A stretch of 42,935 nucleotides of DNA from Actinomycetota bacterium (GTDB taxonomy: Bacteria; Actinomycetota; Acidimicrobiia; Acidimicrobiales; AC-14), in the NCBI GenBank assembly GCA_005888325.1, contig VAWU01000065.1:28505-71439 (forward strand), given 5' to 3'. This document shows positions 1-9,300 of the stretch, one piece after another. Numbering within the stretch: position 1 is the stretch's first letter; the number at the start of each line of letters is the position of its first letter. The notes beneath the pieces were generated by a model, which did no database searches, was not told the origin of the DNA, and saw nothing but the letters and a program-made list of their open reading frames with translations. The position numbers and the translations under genes were made by a program.

Positions 1-120
1 GTAGCCCGCCTTCTCGGCCTGGGCGACGGCCGCGTCGACCGTGGTCGCCACCCCGCCGTCGGACACCGGGATGCCGAAGCGCGCGAAGTACTGCTTGCCC
101 TGGTACTCGAAGAGGTCCAA
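1..120 (-). CDS. sucC: Succinyl-CoA ligase (ADP/GDP-forming) beta subunit, N-terminal fragment
   Basis: The first 40 codons are present and the gene runs off the left edge. The translation begins (M)DLFEYQGKQYFARFGIPVS, the usual start of SucC, the ATP-grasp beta subunit that with SucD converts succinyl-CoA to succinate in the TCA cycle. The start is TTG at 120-118, directly after the TAG stop of the upstream B12-binding gene (123-121), with GGGAG just before it, so the two genes are probably co-transcribed and coupled. Identity rests on the N-terminal motif only, but this motif is distinctive. Confidence 0.85.
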   Translation of the reverse strand, partial: MDLFEYQGKQYFARFGIPVSDGGVATTVDAAVAQAEKAGY

Positions 121-549
121 CTACTCCCGTCTCCCGTTTCCGCTCTCGGCCGCAGACTCCCGAAACGCCTCGGTCAGCCAGTCAGTGATCGATGCCATCG
201 TGGCCCCGGGCGTGAAGATGGCGGCCACCCCCATCGCCTTCAGCTTCGGGATGTCCGCGTCGGGGATGATGCCACCGCCGAACACGAGCACGTCGCCCGC
301 GCCCTTCTCCTTGAGCAGGTCGAGCACACGAGGGAACAAAGTCATGTGCGCACCGGAGAGCAGCGACAGCCCGACGGCGTCGGCGTCCTCCTGCACGACC
401 GTCTCGGCGACCTGCTCGGGTGTCTGGTGCAGGCCGGTGTAGATGACCTCGAAGCCCGCGTCGCGCAACGCACGCGCGATCACCTTGGCCCCCCGGTCGT
501 GGCCGTCGAGGCCGGGTTTGGCGACGACGACTCGGTATCTGCGACTCAC
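121..549 (-). CDS. Stand-alone cobalamin-binding (B12) domain protein, methylmalonyl-CoA mutase small-subunit type
   Basis: A 142-residue protein that is entirely a B12-binding domain of the mutase C-terminal type. The cobalamin ligand motif DGHDRG (DxHxxG) is at residues 15-20, followed by the LSLLSGAH loop and the FGGGIIP glycine-rich nucleotide-tail segment. In split acyl-CoA mutases this subunit pairs with a separate catalytic TIM-barrel subunit and carries adenosylcobalamin for rearrangement of methylmalonyl-CoA or a related acyl-CoA. No catalytic subunit is in the window. The next gene downstream is sucC, which fits a route from propionate through methylmalonyl-CoA to succinyl-CoA. It starts at GTG 549, 20 bp from the divergent carboxyltransferase gene. 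Which acyl-CoA is the substrate cannot be told from this subunit. Confidence 0.85.
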   Translation of the reverse strand: MSRRYRVVVAKPGLDGHDRGAKVIARALRDAGFEVIYTGLHQTPEQVAETVVQEDADAVGLSLLSGAHMTLFPRVLDLLKEKGAGDVLVFGGGIIPDADIPKLKAMGVAAIFTPGATMASITDWLTEAFRESAAESGNGRRE

Positions 550-569
550 GAAGTCGCAATACTAGGCGG
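550..569. promoter_or_regulatory. Compact divergent promoter region between the B12-domain gene and the carboxyltransferase operon
   Basis: Only 20 bp separate the two divergent start codons (GTG at 549 on minus, GTG at 570 on plus). On the minus strand TAGTAT (a TANNNT -10-like hexamer) lies 9 nt before the start. On the plus strand AATACT overlaps the same bases and lies 7 nt before the start. Neither gene has room for a leader with a Shine-Dalgarno site, so both transcripts may be leaderless and share one near-symmetrical -10 region. This is inferred from spacing and sequence; no good -35 element is evident. Confidence 0.4.
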
Positions 570-1949
570 GTGCCGCCGCACCCCATCCAGACGACATGGG
601 ACGACCACCTCACGGGCGGCGACCCGCTGCGGTGGCCGGGCTACTCGCCGCCCACGGAAGAATCGGTCGTCACCGGTCGGACGCGGGACTACGCGTTCGT
701 CGAGGGCCGCTTCGACGTGCTCGGTGGCTCGATGGGCGCGGCGCACGGCGAGAAGGTCGTGCGGGCATACCGGCGGGCGGTCGAGGAACGGCTGCCGATG
801 GTCGTGCTCAGCGCGTCAGGCGGCGCGCGCATGCAGGAGGGAATGGTGTCGCTCATCCAGATGGCGCGCACGGCCGGCGCGGCGCGCGAGCACTCGGAGG
901 CGGGCCTCCTGTCGCTGGCCGTCCACCGCGGTCCGACGACGGGAGGCGTGCTGGCGTCGTACGCGTCCCTCGTCGACGTCTCGGCCGCACGCCCCGGCGC
1001 CGTCATCGGGTTCACCGGGCCTCGGGTCGTCGAGCTCACGACGGGTGAGCGATTGCCCGAGGGCTCGCACACCGCGGAGTCCGCGTACGCCCATGCGCTG
1101 ATCGACGCGCTCGTGACCGAGGACGAAGAGGCGGCCTGGATCGACGTCGTCCTGGGCATCGAGGGTGCCGCCGCCGCGGCGTCCGCAGCCGTCGTCGCCG
1201 ACGTGGAGCCCGCCGAGGAGCCGTGGGGCGAGGTGCAGCGGGCGCGGGCCCGACATCGCTTCACCGGTAGACAGTGGGCCGACCTGCTCTGTGCACCCTG
1301 GGTCGACCTGCGCGGCACCGACCCCACAGTGCGGGCCGGCTTGGCGGCGATCGCCGGTCGACGCGTCGTCGTGATCGCCGACGACCGCCGGGCCCGGCCG
1401 GCCCCGGAGGCCACCAACAGAGCCCGGGACGGAAGGCACCAGCCCGCGGGCTACCGCCTGGCCCGCCGCGCCATCGCCCTCGCCGGTCGCCTCGGGCTGC
1501 CGTTGCTCACGTTCGTCGACACCGCGGGCGCCGATCCCGGGCCCGACGCGGAGGCCGACGGCATCGCGCGCGAGATCGCCCTCACGTTCGCGGCCATGGA
1601 CGGGCTGGCGACGGCGAGTGTGTCGATCTGCGTCGGGGAGGGCGGCAGCGGCGGCGCGCTCGCGCTCGCGTACGCCGATCGTCTCCTCATCCAGGAACAC
1701 GCCATCTTCTCGGTCATCGCGCCCGAGGGCGCGGCCGCCATCCTCGAGCGCGACGCGGCGAAGGCGCCCGAGCTGGCGGCGCGGTTGCGGCTCACGAGCA
1801 CCGATCTCCTCGACCTCGGCATCGTCGACGAGGTCGTGCGCGAGGACTCCGCGTCAATGTGCCGCGCGCTCGTCGCGGCGCTCGACGCGGCCCGTCCGGG
1901 TGACAGGCGCCGCCGCTTCGACGAGGTGACCGCCCGATGGCTGGGGTGA
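570..1949 (+). CDS. Acyl-CoA carboxylase carboxyltransferase, fused beta (AccD) and alpha (AccA) halves
   Basis: A 459-residue protein with two crotonase-fold carboxyltransferase halves. Residues about 30-200 are AccD-like: SGGARMQEG at 83-91, TTGGV at 123-127, IGFTGPRV at 146-153. Residues about 290-430 are AccA-like: FVDTAGA near 315-321, GEGGSGGALA at 356-365, then SVIAPEG. The enzyme should move the carboxyl group from biotin to acetyl-CoA, giving malonyl-CoA, or to another short acyl-CoA. The N-terminal four-cysteine zinc finger of bacterial AccD is absent; only three cysteines occur in the whole chain. No biotin carboxylase or biotin carrier gene is in the window. The start is GTG 570. 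It overlaps the next gene by 13 nt and heads a three-gene plus-strand operon. Confidence 0.85.
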   Translation: MPPHPIQTTWDDHLTGGDPLRWPGYSPPTEESVVTGRTRDYAFVEGRFDVLGGSMGAAHGEKVVRAYRRAVEERLPMVVLSASGGARMQEGMVSLIQMARTAGAAREHSEAGLLSLAVHRGPTTGGVLASYASLVDVSAARPGAVIGFTGPRVVELTTGERLPEGSHTAESAYAHALIDALVTEDEEAAWIDVVLGIEGAAAAASAAVVADVEPAEEPWGEVQRARARHRFTGRQWADLLCAPWVDLRGTDPTVRAGLAAIAGRRVVVIADDRRARPAPEATNRARDGRHQPAGYRLARRAIALAGRLGLPLLTFVDTAGADPGPDAEADGIAREIALTFAAMDGLATASVSICVGEGGSGGALALAYADRLLIQEHAIFSVIAPEGAAAILERDAAKAPELAARLRLTSTDLLDLGIVDEVVREDSASMCRALVAALDAARPGDRRRRFDEVTARWLG

Positions 1950-2401
1950 AGCGCAGCACCACCTTGCTCGTGACGAGCGTCGGTGGCGTGCTGGTCGCGG
2001 TGCTCCTCGCCGGACTGGTGTTGCTGCTGTTGAGCTCGGGCGACGTCAAGAGCCGTCTGGGCGACCCCGTCTACGACGCCGGGAACGCAGCGGCGTTCGC
2101 ACATCGGGCCGACGAGCAGCCCGTGCTGCTCCCCGCTCTCGTCGGGTTCCAGCGCGACATCCTCGTGAGCCACGTCGGTCGCGACGAATGGCGGGCCTTC
2201 GAAGCGAACCCGCCCGGCAAGGGCCGGCGGTGTCAGGTGCGCTGGCGTGCGGCCACACGCGACTTCAGGGCCCCCTGCACGGGCGCGGTCTACCCCATCG
2301 ACGGCACCGGCCTGAAGCAGTACTCCGCCACCGTGAACAAGGCGGGGCGGCTCATCATCGACCTCCGCACCGAGGTCACCACGACCGCGCCTCCGCGATG
2401 A
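1937..2401 (+). CDS. Membrane-anchored protein resembling a degenerate Rieske domain
   Basis: A 154-residue protein. A single hydrophobic helix at about residues 9-33 (TLLVTSVGGVLVAVLLAGLV) follows a short basic N-terminus, so the rest is probably outside the membrane. The C-terminal part has FRAPCTGAVYPIDGTGL followed by YSATVNKAGRLIIDL. This resembles the second half of Rieske ferredoxin folds (PCHGxxF...DG...YxVxVxDGxLxVDL). The cluster-binding histidines are missing: CTG replaces CxHG, and no CxH motif precedes it. Two cysteines remain, near residues 95 and 113. Its role is unknown; it may bind no cluster. It overlaps both neighbours in the operon (13 nt upstream, ATGA downstream). The fold assignment is an inference from this short pattern. 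Confidence 0.55.
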   Translation: MAGVKRSTTLLVTSVGGVLVAVLLAGLVLLLLSSGDVKSRLGDPVYDAGNAAAFAHRADEQPVLLPALVGFQRDILVSHVGRDEWRAFEANPPGKGRRCQVRWRAATRDFRAPCTGAVYPIDGTGLKQYSATVNKAGRLIIDLRTEVTTTAPPR

Positions 2402-3303
2402 GCGCCGCCGAGCCCGCCGCCGTGGGCGCGGGAATGCGGCTCGGAGTCGTGATCCTGCCCGAGCTCCCCTGGGCGGAGGCGCAACGCTCGTGGCGACGCG
2501 CCGAGGAGCTAGGGTTCGACCACGCGTGGACGTACGACCACCTGGCCTGGCGCTCGCTGCGCGACTCGACATGGTTCGGCGCGGTGCCGACGCTCACCGC
2601 CGCGGCGAGCGCGACCGAGCGAATCCGTCTCGGCCCGCTGGTCGCGTCGCCGAACTTCCGCCATCCCGTGCCCTTCGCGACCGAGCTCGTGACGCTCGAC
2701 GACATCTCGGGCGGCCGGCTCACGCTCGGCATCGGTGCCGGCGGCGACGGTTGGGATGCGACGATGCTCGGGCAGGACTCGTGGTCGCCGCGTGAGCGGG
2801 CGCAGCGGTTCGCGGAGTTCGTCGAGCTCACCGACCGACTGCTTCGGGAGCCGGCAACCTCGTTCGCGGGGCGCTTCTACTCAGCGGACGAAGCCCGCAC
2901 CTACCCCGGGTGCGTGCAGCGCCCGCGCATCCCGTTCGCAGTGGCCGCTTCCGGGCGCTCGGGAATGCGGCTCGCGGCGACCTACGGCGACACCTGGGTC
3001 ACGAACGGCGATCGCATCCGTGCGCCAAAGCTGAGCGCCGAAGCGGGCGCCGAGCTCGTCGCCGAGCAGATGGCGCGGCTCGACCAGGCGTGCGTCGAGG
3101 TCGGTCGTGATCCCACCTCGCTGCGCCGCCTCGTGCTCTCCGGCGCGCGCCTCGACAGCGGGCTCGGCTCGATCGAGGCGTTCCGCCACACCGCCGAGTG
3201 CTACGCCGAGGCCGGGGCCACCGACTTCGTCGTGCACTGGCCCCGGCCTCACGAGCCCTACGCCGCCGACCTCTCGACCTTCGAGCGCATCTTCTCGGGT
3301 TGA
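2398..3303 (+). CDS. LLM-class (luciferase-like) flavin-dependent oxidoreductase
   Basis: A 301-residue TIM-barrel protein of the bacterial luciferase-like family, which uses FMN or coenzyme F420. Visible features are LGVVILPELPWAEA at the first strand, ELGFDHAWTYDHL, the stretch IRLGPLVASPNFRHP, and DDISGGRLTLGIGAGG, which is the typical flavin/F420-site region. The start chosen is ATG 2398, in an ATGA overlap with the preceding stop; reading frame upstream of that is open but lies inside the previous gene. It ends the three-gene operon. Substrate is unknown, and the choice of FMN or F420 cannot be made from the sequence alone. Confidence 0.85.
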   Translation: MSAAEPAAVGAGMRLGVVILPELPWAEAQRSWRRAEELGFDHAWTYDHLAWRSLRDSTWFGAVPTLTAAASATERIRLGPLVASPNFRHPVPFATELVTLDDISGGRLTLGIGAGGDGWDATMLGQDSWSPRERAQRFAEFVELTDRLLREPATSFAGRFYSADEARTYPGCVQRPRIPFAVAASGRSGMRLAATYGDTWVTNGDRIRAPKLSAEAGAELVAEQMARLDQACVEVGRDPTSLRRLVLSGARLDSGLGSIEAFRHTAECYAEAGATDFVVHWPRPHEPYAADLSTFERIFSG

Positions 3304-3329
3304 CGTGGTTCTCGCAGGGTATCGCCGGG

Positions 3330-4019
3330 CTAACCGATGTCGAGCTCGGCGACGTCGGCGCGTTCGGCGATCGGCGCCAGGAGGTCGCTGAGGTGCTCCC
3401 CTCTGGAGCTCACGACGTCGGCCTGCACGACCACCGCGTCGTCGCGACGTCGGGTGCTGAGCGACCGCACGTCGAGACCGTCGATCGACGTCAGCTCCGT
3501 GATCACTTGGGAAGCGTCCGACCCTGCCGCCATCCGGATGACGAGAAGCTCGCGGTCGCGGCGAAGGTGCTCGTGCAACCATCGGCGGGGCGCCCGCAAA
3601 CCGACGAAGGTGACCACCAGGAAAGCGGTCGTCATCGTCGCAGCGAGAAAGCTGCCCAGGCCGACGGCCAGGCCGATGGCCGCGGTCGCCCAGAGGCTGG
3701 CCGCGGTGGTGAGGCCCCGGATGGACAGCCCCTCCTTGAGGATGGCCCCCGCCCCGAGGAAACCGACACCCACCACCACCTGCGAGGCGACCCGGGTCAC
3801 GTCGATCTGGTAGTTGCTGCTGGCCCGCAACTGAACGTAGGCGTCGAAGCCGTGCACGCTCATCACGCCGAACAGCGCGGCCCCGAGCGCGACCGTGACG
3901 TGCGTTCGCAGGCCTGCGGGCTGGTCGGACAGCTCGCGCTCGAAGCCAATCGCGCCGCCGAGGCCGGCGGCCGCCAATAGTCGCAGCGCGACGTCGACGT
4001 CGGTGACATCGACCCTCAC
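3330..4019 (-). CDS. mgtC: MgtC/SapB family inner-membrane protein
   Basis: About 229 residues. The N-terminal half has several hydrophobic helices and the family hallmarks GGAIGFERE, AGLRTHV, GVGFLGAGAIL and the segment GLTTAASLWATAAIGLAVG. The soluble C-terminal half (from about residue 140) looks ACT-like, as in longer MgtC relatives. In pathogens MgtC supports survival at low magnesium, partly through the F1Fo ATPase; the role here is not known. The start is set at GTG 4019, which overlaps the helicase stop as GTGA (4016-4019); an upstream start at 4046 would lie inside the helicase gene. It is probably translationally coupled to pcrA and converges on the LLM gene with a 26-bp gap. Confidence 0.8.
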   Translation of the reverse strand: MRVDVTDVDVALRLLAAAGLGGAIGFERELSDQPAGLRTHVTVALGAALFGVMSVHGFDAYVQLRASSNYQIDVTRVASQVVVGVGFLGAGAILKEGLSIRGLTTAASLWATAAIGLAVGLGSFLAATMTTAFLVVTFVGLRAPRRWLHEHLRRDRELLVIRMAAGSDASQVITELTSIDGLDVRSLSTRRRDDAVVVQADVVSSRGEHLSDLLAPIAERADVAELDIG

Positions 4020-6180
4020 CGCGGGACCTTCTTCAACGGCGCCCACCCGAGCAGCACGTGCTTCTCGCCCACGCTGGGGAAGCGGATCTTGGCCTCGGCG
4101 TTGTCGCCGCTACCCATGATCTCGAGGATCACGCCCTCACCCCACTTGCCGTGGACGACGTCGTCGCCTACGGCCAGGCCCAGCCGGTCGGCCCCCGTCC
4201 CGCGCGCGGGTCGCGCCGGCCCCTCACGCATCGCCGCATCGACGATCTGGTCGCGTCCGGCCCGGATGCTGCCCGCGCGCTCCTGACGTCCACCCTCGAC
4301 CATTGCCGTGAGCTGCTCGGGGATCTCCTTCAGGAAGCGGCTGGGTGGGTTGTACTGCGTCGACCCGAACAGCATGCGGGCCCACGCGTGCGAGAGGTAG
4401 AGCCGCTCGCGGGCGCGCGTGATGCCGACGTAGCAGAGGCGACGCTCCTCCTCCAGCTCGTCCGGCTCGCCCAGGGAGCGCAGGTGGGGGAAGATGCCGT
4501 CCTCGAGGCCCACCATGAACACGGCGGGGTACTCGAGGCCCTTCGCCGTGTGCAGCGTCATGAGCACGATCTTCGTCTCATCGTCGTCGACCTCGTCCGC
4601 GTCCGCGACGAGGCTGACGGCCTCGAGGAACTCGTCGGTGCTCTCGTACTCGCGCGCGTAGCCGACCAGCTCGGCGAGGTTCTCCAGCCGCCCCTGCGCC
4701 TCGATGCTGCGGTCGGCTTCTAGCGCGGCTGCATAGCCCGTGCGCGCGAGCACCCGTTCGAGCACGGTGGCCGGCCCGCTCTCGGCGTTGAGCTCGCGCA
4801 GCTCGTCGAGGAGCACCGTCAACTGATGCACGCCGGACAACGCCTTGCCGCTGAGCCCGGCCTGCTCACCGGCTCGCACCGCGTCGTGAAACGTGGCCCC
4901 GTGGGCGTTGGCCCACGCGTCGAGCCGGTTGATGCTCGTGTCGCCGACTCCCCGCTTGGGAACGTTGACCACGCGCTTGAGCGACACCTCGTCGGTGGGG
5001 TTCACGACCGCGCGCAGATAGGCGATGACGTCCTTCACCTCGCGTCGGTCGTAGAAGCGCGTGCCCCCGACCACCTTGTAGGGAAGGCCGAGGCGAACGA
5101 GCGTCTCCTCCAACACGCGGCTCATGGCGTTGGTGCGGTAGAAGATGGCAACGTCGCCCCACCGGTAGCCGGTCTGGTCGTGGAGACGTGAGATCTCGTG
5201 CCCGACCCAGAGCGCCTCGTCGTGCTCGTCCTCCGCGTAGTAGCGCTGGATGAGCTCGCCGCCGACCTGCTCGGTCCAGAGCGCCTTGGGCTTGCGCATC
5301 TGGTTGTTGGCGATCACCGCGTTGGCCGCGTCGAGGATCGTCTGGGTCGAGCGATAGTTCTGCTCGAGCACGATCAAGGTCGCGTCGGGGAACGCCTCCT
5401 CGAACTCGAGGATGTTGCGGATGTCGGCCCCGCGGAACCGGTACACGCTCTGGTCGCTGTCGCCCACCACGCAGATGTTGCGATGCTTCTCGGCCAGCAT
5501 CACGACCAGCTCGTTCTGCGCCTTGTTGGTGTCCTGGAACTCGTCGACGAGTGGGCGAGCACATCGCGGCTGGTGCGGAAGAGGTCGACGGTGACGGTGA
5601 GCAGGTCGTCGAAGTCCATGGCGCTGGCCGCATGGAGGCGCTGCTGGTACTCGCGGTAGACCTCGGCGATGCGCCGCTCGTAGATCGTGCGTGCGGTCGC
5701 GGCGTACGTCTCGAAGTCGATCAGCTCGTTCTTGGCCGCGCTGATCAGGCCGTGCACCGTCCGCGGCGGAAAGCGCTTGGCGTCGATGTTGAGGTCGCGC
5801 AACACGTACGCGGTCAGACGCTGCGAATCGGCTTGGTCGTAGATCGTGAACGACGAGCGATAGCCGAGGCGATCACCGTCGCGGCGGAGGATGCGGACGC
5901 AGGCGGCATGGAACGTCGAGACCCACATCTTGCGGGCGACCGGGCCGACGAGCGCCGACACCCGGCTCTTCATCTCGTCTGCGGCCTTGTTGGTGAACGT
6001 GATGGCCAGGATCTCGAACGGCGAGACGCCCAGCTCCTTGATCAGGTACGCCACCCGATGCGTGAGCACACGCGTCTTCCCGGAGCCCGCGCCGGCCACG
6101 AGCAGCAGGGGCCCGCCGGGGTGGGTCACCGCCTCCCGCTGCACGGGGTTCAGGTGCTCGAGGAGGTCGCGGTCCGGCAT
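4016..6180 (-). pseudogene. pcrA: PcrA/UvrD-type superfamily 1 DNA helicase, reading frame broken at about 5551
   Basis: Both halves match an ATP-dependent 3'-5' DNA repair helicase. From ATG 6180: the Q-motif region LNPVQREAV, Walker A GAGSGKTRVLTHR, AITFTNKAADEMKSR, and STFHAACVRILRRDG. After the break: DEFQDTN (Walker B), VVGDSDQSVYRFRGAD, LMTLHTAKGLEYPAVF, YVGITRARERL, and a C-terminal tudor-like segment. The frames meet at 5551: VLAH is followed directly by LVDEFQD, where homologues have about eight more residues. This implies a loss of about 25 nt. If real, the first piece stops at 5500 without Walker B. It may instead be a sequence or assembly error, since the gene is otherwise intact and about 720 codons long. 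The ATGA at 5500-5503 could allow reinitiation, but neither piece would be a complete motor. Confidence 0.85.
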
Positions 6181-6193
6181 CGCCTCCGATCTT

Positions 6194-6245
6194 CCCCCGC
6201 CGGGCAACGCTCCGGCGTCACTTTGCGCGGGAAGGTCGGCGGGGG
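6194..6245 (-). terminator. Inverted repeat between guaA stop and pcrA start
   Basis: CCCCCGCCG at 6194-6202 and CGGCGGGGG at 6237-6245 form a perfect 9-bp stem around a 34-nt loop. On the minus strand the stem begins directly after the guaA stop and ends before the pcrA Shine-Dalgarno (GGAGG). It has no T tract. It could act as a terminator or attenuator, or simply be a GC-rich coincidence. Confidence 0.3.
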
Positions 6246-7784
<1,539 letters not shown>

Positions 7785-7814
7785 GAACCCAAGCTAACGG
7801 GCGACGACGCCGAT

Positions 7815-7905
7815 GGGTGGCCCGCAGCGAGAGGCCCGGACGGGAGCCTCTCGGAAGACGAGGGAATGCGCGCGGGTGGCCCGTAGGGAGGGACCCGGAT
7901 GGGAG
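7815..7905. repeat. Imperfect 32-bp direct repeat, two copies
   Basis: Copies at 7815-7846 and 7874-7905 begin GGGTGGCCCG and end GGGAG. They agree at 27 of 32 positions by eye and start 59 bp apart. The first copy contains part of a hairpin (CGAGAGGC at 7828-7835 with GCCTCTCG at 7846-7853). Confidence 0.8.
7828..7853. other. Perfect 8-bp inverted repeat upstream of guaA
   Basis: CGAGAGGC (7828-7835) and GCCTCTCG (7846-7853) enclose a 10-nt GC-rich loop. It lies about 45-70 nt upstream of the guaA start on the minus strand, so it could form in a guaA leader RNA if transcription starts above it. Function is unknown. Confidence 0.5.
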
Positions 7906-7942
7906 GGGCCCCGCTTGCGGGGAGGGGCCCATTCGGGGGGGA

Positions 7943-8013
7943 CCCTGAGGGACAGGACCCGCGCGCAGTCCCGGGGCGCCCACAGCTCCGGGAGTGTCCC
8001 TGAGGGACAGGAC
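7943..8013. repeat. 16-bp perfect direct repeat with internal palindrome
   Basis: CCCTGAGGGACAGGAC occurs at 7943-7958 and 7998-8013, 55 bp apart. Each copy opens with the near-palindrome CCCTGAGGG. It lies immediately 3' of guaB3 on the minus strand. It could be part of a repeat family or protein-binding sites; no further copy was noticed in the window. Confidence 0.8.
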
Positions 8014-8035
8014 TTGTCGGCGCCATGGGAACCCG

Positions 8036-9199
8036 TTAGCGCCCCATGCCGACGCCCTGTGACCGCTGCAGTCCCTTGCCCTCGGTCTGCAGCGCCGGGG
8101 CGACCATGACCTCGGCCTTCTGGAATTCCTTGACCGAGTCGTACCCGCACGTGGACATCGACGTGCGGAGCGCGCCCATGAGGTTGAGGCGACCGTCGTT
8201 CTCGTGCGCGGGGCCCACGAGGATCTCCTGGAGCGAGCCGCGGATGCGCGTCTGCACCCGGGCCCCGCGGGGCAGGGTGGGATGGAACGTGGCCATGCCC
8301 CAGTGGTAGCCCTTTCCCGGCGCCTCCTGGGCGGAGGCGAGGGGCGAACCGATCATCACTGCGTCGGCGCCGCACGCGATGGCCTTGGCGATGTCGCCGC
8401 CCTTGCTCATACCGCCGTCCGCGATGACGTGGACGTACACGCCCGTCTCGTCGAGATGACGCATACGCGCGCCGGCTGCGTCGGCGATGGCAGTTGCCTG
8501 CGGCACGCCGACTCCGAGGACGCCGCGGGTGGTGCACGCGTTGCCGGGGCCCACGCCGACGAGGATGCCGACCGCGCCGGTTCGCATCAGGTGGAGCGCC
8601 GCCTGGTACGACGCGCATCCGCCGACGATGACGGGTATCTCGAACTCGCGGATGAAGCGCTTGAGGTTGAGCGGCTCGACCGTCTTCGAGACGTGCTCGG
8701 CCGACACCACGGTGCCCTGGATGACGAGGAGGTCGAGCTCGGCCTCGAGGACGGCCTTGGCGTAGAGCTCGGTGCGCTGCGGCGTCAGCGACGCGCACGA
8801 GACGACGCCGGCCTCCTTGATCTCGCGGATGCGCTCCGTGATGAGCTCCGGGTCGATCGGCTCCGCGTAGATCTGCTGCATGCGGGCCGTCGCCTTGTCG
8901 TTGTCGAGCGTGGCGATCTCCTCGAACAACGGGTCGGGGTCCTCGTAGCGGGTCCACAGGCCCTCGAGGTTGAGCGCGGCCAGGCCGCCCAGGCGACCCA
9001 CCTCGATCGCGGTCGCGGGGCTGGTGACGCCGTCCATCGCCGCGGCCATGAGCGGCAGGTCGAACCGGAACGCGTCGATCTCCCACGAGATGTCGACGTC
9101 CTCGGGGTCGCGCGTGCGCCGGCTGGGCACGATGGCGATGTCATCGAACCCGTATGCCCGTCGGCCCGACTTGCCGATGCCGATCTCGACGTCAGCCAC
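8036..9199 (-). CDS. guaB3: GuaB3-family IMP dehydrogenase-related protein
   Basis: About 387 residues forming a single TIM barrel with no CBS pair inserted, as in the actinobacterial GuaB3 group rather than full GuaB. The IMPDH active-site loop [10 protein letters not shown] is present with its cysteine, as are [11 protein letters not shown] and the phosphate-binding [14 protein letters not shown]. Members of this family are related to IMP dehydrogenase and GMP reductase, and some convert GMP to IMP; which activity this one has is not clear from sequence. The start chosen is GTG 9199, with GGGAGG 4 nt upstream; a longer frame from 9220 lacks a ribosome site. guaA follows 251 bp downstream. 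Confidence 0.88.
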   Translation of the reverse strand: MADVEIGIGKSGRRAYGFDDIAIVPSRRTRDPEDVDISWEIDAFRFDLPLMAAAMDGVTSPATAIEVGRLGGLAALNLEGLWTRYEDPDPLFEEIATLDNDKATARMQQIYAEPIDPELITERIREIKEAGVVSCASLTPQRTELYAKAVLEAELDLLVIQGTVVSAEHVSKTVEPLNLKRFIREFEIPVIVGGCASYQAALHLMRTGAVGILVGVGPGNACTTRGVLGVGVPQATAIADAAGARMRHLDETGVYVHVIADGGMSKGGDIAKAIACGADAVMIGSPLASAQEAPGKGYHWGMATFHPTLPRGARVQTRIRGSLQEILVGPAHENDGRLNLMGALRTSMSTCGYDSVKEFQKAEVMVAPALQTEGKGLQRSQGVGMGR

Positions 9200-9300
9200 A
9201 CAGCCTCCCGTCTCGCTCACCCGGTGGAAACCGCCCAGGATATCGAACCCACGGCCGAAGACCGCGCCTCTGCGCGCCCTGCTTCCGGGTCACGGGCCGC

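Larger units (their letters stand above)
7785..8035. other. Repeat-rich 251-bp spacer between guaB3 and guaA, no gene seen
   Basis: No convincing coding frame is visible. The spacer is built from short direct and inverted repeats: an imperfect 32-bp duplication (7815-7846 and 7874-7905), a 16-bp perfect direct repeat (7943-7958 and 7998-8013), and inverted repeats at 7828-7853 and around 7908-7921. On the minus strand it forms the guaB3 3' region and the guaA upstream region. It may hold a terminator and/or a structured leader; no known riboswitch consensus was recognised. Confidence 0.6.

Noticed and set aside
5500-5551. Programmed frameshift in pcrA
   Set aside because: No slippery run is present at the junction and about eight expected residues are missing, so a deletion explains it better than recoding.
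7785-8035. Insertion-sequence remnant or CRISPR array in the guaB3-guaA spacer
   Set aside because: No terminal inverted repeats with target duplication, no transposase fragment, and the repeats are only two copies with unequal spacing.
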